Part shown: positions 22,778 to 25,593 of the stretch, piece after piece
How the letters are laid out: each line of letters opens with the position of its first letter
How positions within the stretch are numbered: the first letter of the stretch is position 1
From: DAISLF01 sp964517345
GTDB taxonomy: Bacteria; Patescibacteriota; Gracilibacteria; Peribacterales; Peribacteraceae
Direction: 5' to 3'
DNA length: 25,593 bases
Assembly: GCA_964517345.1 (NCBI GenBank)
Contig: CAZFBZ010000021.1
Location: forward strand, 1-25,593
Made by a program: the position numbers and the translations under genes
The notes under the pieces: model-generated
What the model was told of the DNA's origin: nothing
Databases searched by the model: none
Seen by the model: the letters and a program-made list of their open reading frames with translations, nothing else

Positions 22778-24994
22778 TTAAGAACCGCGGAAGAGACTCC
22801 CCACCCATCCGAAGAACGAGAACCAGCTCATTCCGGGCTTAAAGATGCGATCCTCGTTGATATACCACTTGTAGAGCGTCAGGAAACGATCGGAGTGCAA
22901 TGAAAGCGATCCCAGCTCGATGCCCTGGATATTTTGGTGATGCGCGTAGGTATAGAGCGGGGAGTACAGGAAGATGGCCGGCACGTCCGTCTTGAGAATG
23001 TTGCGCAGCTCGCCAAGCGCCTTCTTGCGATCGGCCTCGTCGCTCGTGCGGCGCACGCGCTCGAGAAGCTGGTCAGCCGAAAACGAGACGTACTGCGAGA
23101 GATTGTATGCATCGCGGCGCAGATCCTTCTCGCCGCCCGCGACTTTCTGCACGCCGCTGCTATGCCAGTACGGGTAGCTGTCGAGGTTATCCAGCAGTGA
23201 CTGGCCGAAGAGCAGCACGTCATAGTCGCGCTTGAGCAGCCGCTTCTCGAACTCGTCGCGCGTCGCAGGCACCTGCACCTCCACCTTCACGCCGAGCGCC
23301 GACCACTGGCGTGCGACCTCCTCGGCGACGAGCTTGTAGGCCGGAGGGGCGCTGCTGGTGAGCAGGCGCAATGTGAGCGGCTCGCCTTTCTCGTTCACGC
23401 GCACGGTGGGCGGATCCTCGGGACGGCGCAGGCGCAGCATGCCATTATCCAGGAAGATATTGCCGATGGCGACCTGCGCCCCGCTCTGCGCGACACCCGT
23501 CCGCGTATCCACGAACTGCCGCGAGACGCGTCGTTCCTCCAATGCGCGCGCGGCCTCGGCCGGATCCTTGGGCACAAAGAGATAGAATGAATCGATGACT
23601 TTGCCCGTCTCGTCCGTCACGCGCACGAGGTTCTCGCCGCTCTGCAACGCGCCGGTGCCGGTGCCGAGGGGAAGCGTCATCATCCACGAACCGCTTCCCG
23701 ACGGGCCGTCGGAGAGCGCGATACCGTTGATGCGGGCGCCGCGCGGCATGTCGGTGTACGACCCGGAGAGCGTCAGACCCACGGCGGCGTTGATGACCGC
23801 AACAGTCGGCGCGGGCACGATACCCGTCCGGTTGGCTTCCTCCTGTTCCAAAATCTTCTGGAGGCGCAGACGCTCGGGAATGTTCCAGCGCGAGGCGAGG
23901 AGCGCGCCCTGCGCGGCGTCGGGATCGAACTGGTAACGCCAGTCCGAGACGTCGATCTCCAGCAGCGGCGTGTCGACGATGACCGATTCATGGATCGCAT
24001 CCGTGATCGCCTTCTTGTTGGTGCCGAGCTGCAGACCAATGCGCAGTTTTTGATCTTTCAATTTCTGCTGATCGAGATTGAGGAACAGCGCGACGTACTG
24101 CGGGAGATAATAGGTACGTGCCTGGAAGCGCCGGGGGATGATCGGCTCGCCCTTGTCGTTTTTCGGGACAAGGCGCACGCCCTGCAGGTTGCGCAGATCC
24201 GAGAGCAGGCTGGAGTAATCCGGGAAGATGCGGAATACGATGCGGTCCAGACGGTAGACCGGCGGCAGGTCGCGGCGGAAGCGCTCCAGCGTCACCTCGG
24301 ACGAGAGATCGGTCTGGACGATGTTGCGGATCTTGTACGGCCCGGCGCCGATGGGCGCGAAGGCGAAATCCAGCTGTTGATCCATTTTGCCCGGCGGGAC
24401 GCCCTCAAAGGACTTGGCCGGCAGCAGGCCGAGTGTCAGATTGCTGGGGAAAAATCCGTAGGGCTCCTCCAGCGTGAAGCGCACGACCCGCTCGTCGATC
24501 TTCTCCACCTTCACACCGCGGAAGTTCTGCTGCAGCAGCAGGTTGGGAAACTGAGGATCCTGAATCGTCTTGAACGTGAAGACCACATCATCAGTCGTGA
24601 CGGGATGCGGATCTTTCTCAGTGGAATCCTGCCAGAAGATCTTTTCCTTAAGCGTGAGCGTGTAGGTCTTGTTGTCCGCCGAGACCAGCATGGTGGCGAG
24701 GTCGTCCTCGATCTTGCGGGACTGCGGGTTGTAGCGAAGCAGTCCGGCGAACACGAGCGAGATGATGTCGCGGTTCACGTCGTTCTGGACCGTGAACCAC
24801 GGGTTTAACGGCTGCAGTTCGCCCACGGAGCCTTCGATGTAGGTTCCGCCGCTGGAGGGTACGATGACCGTGGAATCCAGATAGAACTGGCGCAGCGCGC
24901 CCCCTCCGCTGAGGAGAACGAGGACGGCGAAGATCCCCAGTGCCCAGTGTTCCCACCGGGTCATCGCGGCCAGGAGTTGGATTGCGCGCGGCAT
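22778..24994 (-). CDS. Membrane-anchored ABC peptide/solute-binding protein (SBP family 5)
   Basis: A 738-aa extracytoplasmic binding protein of the OppA/DppA class (SBP_bac_5), which would capture peptides or similar solutes for an ABC importer. The N-terminus has a single membrane segment (WALGIFAVLVLLSGGGAL, about residues 17-34) and no lipobox cysteine, so it is tethered by the helix. The class motifs GTYIEGSVGELQPLNPWF, DIISLVFAGLLRYNPQ and VTTDDVVFTFKTIQDP follow. Residues about 385-475 form a beta-rich insertion (AVINAAVGLTLSGSYTDM to VIDSFYLFVPK) that looks Ig-like. The second lobe resumes with EPLTLRLLTSSAPPAYKLVA, DYDVLLFGQSLL and PAIFLYSPLYTYA. It is longer than typical members because of the insertion. 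The ATG at 24994 is chosen because TATGAT lies 7 nt upstream. No permease or ATPase gene is adjacent. SecG is encoded immediately upstream. Confidence 0.9.
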   Translation of the reverse strand: MPRAIQLLAAMTRWEHWALGIFAVLVLLSGGGALRQFYLDSTVIVPSSGGTYIEGSVGELQPLNPWFTVQNDVNRDIISLVFAGLLRYNPQSRKIEDDLATMLVSADNKTYTLTLKEKIFWQDSTEKDPHPVTTDDVVFTFKTIQDPQFPNLLLQQNFRGVKVEKIDERVVRFTLEEPYGFFPSNLTLGLLPAKSFEGVPPGKMDQQLDFAFAPIGAGPYKIRNIVQTDLSSEVTLERFRRDLPPVYRLDRIVFRIFPDYSSLLSDLRNLQGVRLVPKNDKGEPIIPRRFQARTYYLPQYVALFLNLDQQKLKDQKLRIGLQLGTNKKAITDAIHESVIVDTPLLEIDVSDWRYQFDPDAAQGALLASRWNIPERLRLQKILEQEEANRTGIVPAPTVAVINAAVGLTLSGSYTDMPRGARINGIALSDGPSGSGSWMMTLPLGTGTGALQSGENLVRVTDETGKVIDSFYLFVPKDPAEAARALEERRVSRQFVDTRTGVAQSGAQVAIGNIFLDNGMLRLRRPEDPPTVRVNEKGEPLTLRLLTSSAPPAYKLVAEEVARQWSALGVKVEVQVPATRDEFEKRLLKRDYDVLLFGQSLLDNLDSYPYWHSSGVQKVAGGEKDLRRDAYNLSQYVSFSADQLLERVRRTSDEADRKKALGELRNILKTDVPAIFLYSPLYTYAHHQNIQGIELGSLSLHSDRFLTLYKWYINEDRIFKPGMSWFSFFGWVGSLFRGS

Positions 24995-25001
24995 CCTGCA
25001 G

Positions 25002-25007
25002 ATCATA
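25002..25007 (-). promoter_or_regulatory. -10 box of the SBP gene; predicts a leaderless mRNA
   Basis: Minus strand TATGAT (25002-25007) with 7 nt (CTGCAGG) to the ATG at 24994. No good -35 was seen at 16-18 nt. Confidence 0.45.
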
Positions 25008-25022
25008 CCCGCTTCGCACGCG

Positions 25023-25047
25023 AAAAACACCGCCCGGACCCGTCCGG
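25023..25047 (-). terminator. Weak terminator after secG
   Basis: Minus strand CCGGA/TCCGG hairpin (25034-25038 with 25043-25047, 4-nt loop), with a T5 run (25023-25027) about 6 nt after the stem. Short stem, so tentative. Confidence 0.4.
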
Positions 25048-25063
25048 AAGCGTGATTATCTGC

Positions 25064-25276
25064 TCAGATCTGGACGTACCACTGGGCGATGGCGACGACG
25101 AAGAACGCCACCGAGAGCCAGATGGTCGCCTTGAAGATCACTTTTTCCGCGCCGCGGCGCTGGACGAACGTCGCTCCGGATCCGCCGAACGTGCTGGTAA
25201 GACCCGACGCGCGGTGCTGCACGAGAATGCAGAGGATGAGGAGAATGCTGATGATGACTTCGACGATGACGAGCAC
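25064..25276 (-). CDS. secG: Preprotein translocase subunit SecG
   Basis: A 70-aa inner-membrane subunit that assists SecYEG-driven protein export. It has two hydrophobic segments (VIVEVIISILLILCILV at the N-terminus; FKATIWLSVAFFVVAIAQW at the C-terminus) around the conserved SecG loop, VQHRASGLTSTFGGSGATF, followed by RRGAEKVIFKAT. The start is the GTG at 25276, which gives a normal SecG length and the family's usual beginning. The ATG at 25384 would add 36 unrelated residues, some translated from the repeat region. A -10-like TATCAT lies upstream in the minus direction, and the leader would be about 45-50 nt without a Shine-Dalgarno. It exports, in principle, the signal-peptide proteins encoded nearby. 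Confidence 0.92.
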   Translation of the reverse strand: MLVIVEVIISILLILCILVQHRASGLTSTFGGSGATFVQRRGAEKVIFKATIWLSVAFFVVAIAQWYVQI

Positions 25277-25385
25277 GGGATGGCGGGGGAGGGGATGGGC
25301 TGTTGCCCGAAGGACGATTCGTGGCCGAATGATAGCAGGGAGACTATATGTAGCCAAGCCGATTCGAGCATGGAAACCGCACAAT

Positions 25386-25413
25386 ATGTCATTCTGAGCT
25401 TGTCGAAGAATTC
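25386..25413. repeat. Dispersed palindromic repeat, copy 1
   Basis: ATTCT (25391-25395) and AGAAT (25407-25411) flank a GAGCTTGTCGA core. CTGAGC-x-TCGAAG cores of this kind are widespread intergenic repeats in bacterial genomes. Same orientation as copy 2. Confidence 0.65.
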
Positions 25414-25470
25414 AAAAAATATGCCATCCCGAGTAGAAAGCCGCGGAGCGGATTTCGTAACGAGGGACGC

Positions 25471-25510
25471 AGCTATGTCACCCTGAGCGTAGTCGAAGGG
25501 CGACATAGCT
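25471..25510. repeat. Dispersed palindromic repeat, copy 2, in a longer stem
   Basis: Outer arms AGCTATGTC (25471-25479) and GACATAGCT (25502-25510) are perfectly complementary. Inside, CCCT and AGGG flank a GAGCGTAGTCGA core. The core matches copy 1, while the paired flanks differ yet stay complementary. The rest of 25277-25593 shows no gene, apart from the secG leader. Confidence 0.75.
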
Positions 25511-25593
25511 GGATACGGCTGACGCCGGGCCGGTACTTCTTTACGACATAGAGAATCACTGCCTTGTTCCCCCTGGGCGCTGCCGCTTGGGCG

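Noticed and set aside
25138..25506. Minus-strand 122-aa frame beginning MSPFDYAQGD
   Set aside because: Its N-terminal part is a translation of the dispersed palindromic repeats (DYAQGD and FDKLRMT are typical spurious products), and it overlaps secG in another frame.

Overview
The window (about 25.6 kb, GC-rich, no plasmid or phage hallmarks) reads as chromosomal DNA of an uncultivated bacterium. My best guess is a Candidate Phyla Radiation lineage of the Peregrinibacteria/Peribacteria type. The reasons are several secreted Cys-rich or SLH proteins with long Ser-rich stretches, single-copy housekeeping genes scattered among lineage-specific genes, very compact convergent gene ends, and no convincing Shine-Dalgarno sequence at any start. 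This placement is an inference from gene style, not a phylogenetic result.

Layout. 1-2880: the 3' part of dnaK with a hairpin terminator, then two unknown genes (a possible Myb/SANT-like protein and a TPR-like protein), each behind an almost identical promoter placed 7 nt from the ATG. 2883-4580: a secreted protein with an acidic Ser-rich linker and a 28-cysteine C-terminal half, ending in a strong terminator. 4586-6721: a phosphosulfolactate-synthase-like (ComA) TIM barrel, convergent with glyceraldehyde-3-phosphate dehydrogenase. 6790-9502: two tandem DUF1501 proteins with twin-arginine-type signals. 9575-11841: an endonuclease IV-like protein, divergent from a CCA-adding tRNA nucleotidyltransferase with an HD domain. 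11848-12610: a 59-residue membrane microprotein candidate and a short SLH/Ser-tail protein. 12669-15077: a PQQ-like beta-propeller protein. 15121-18293: a Cys-rich secreted protein with a basic Ser-rich linker and an M3-family zinc oligopeptidase. 18390-21023: an 877-aa SLH protein with an internally duplicated C-terminal module. 21024-21620: a hairpin, an inverted repeat, a tRNA with a UAU anticodon, and an exact 95-bp tandem repeat that carries the first 20 nt of that tRNA. 21621-25276: an unknown small protein abutting ribosomal protein L9, then a membrane-anchored peptide-type ABC substrate-binding protein and SecG. 25277-25593: no gene; two dispersed palindromic repeats.

How it fits together. 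Much of the content concerns the cell envelope and protein handling: DnaK, SecG, Tat-signal proteins, the oligopeptide-binding protein, the M3 oligopeptidase, and the SLH and Cys-rich surface proteins. The rest is core metabolism and translation (GAPDH, CCA transferase, L9, tRNA). Genes are mostly transcribed singly from their own promoters.

The most striking signal is regulatory. About ten genes have a -10-like hexamer ending 6-8 nt before the start codon, which predicts leaderless mRNAs. The most unusual local structure is the tRNA with its UAU anticodon and the tandem repeat next to it.
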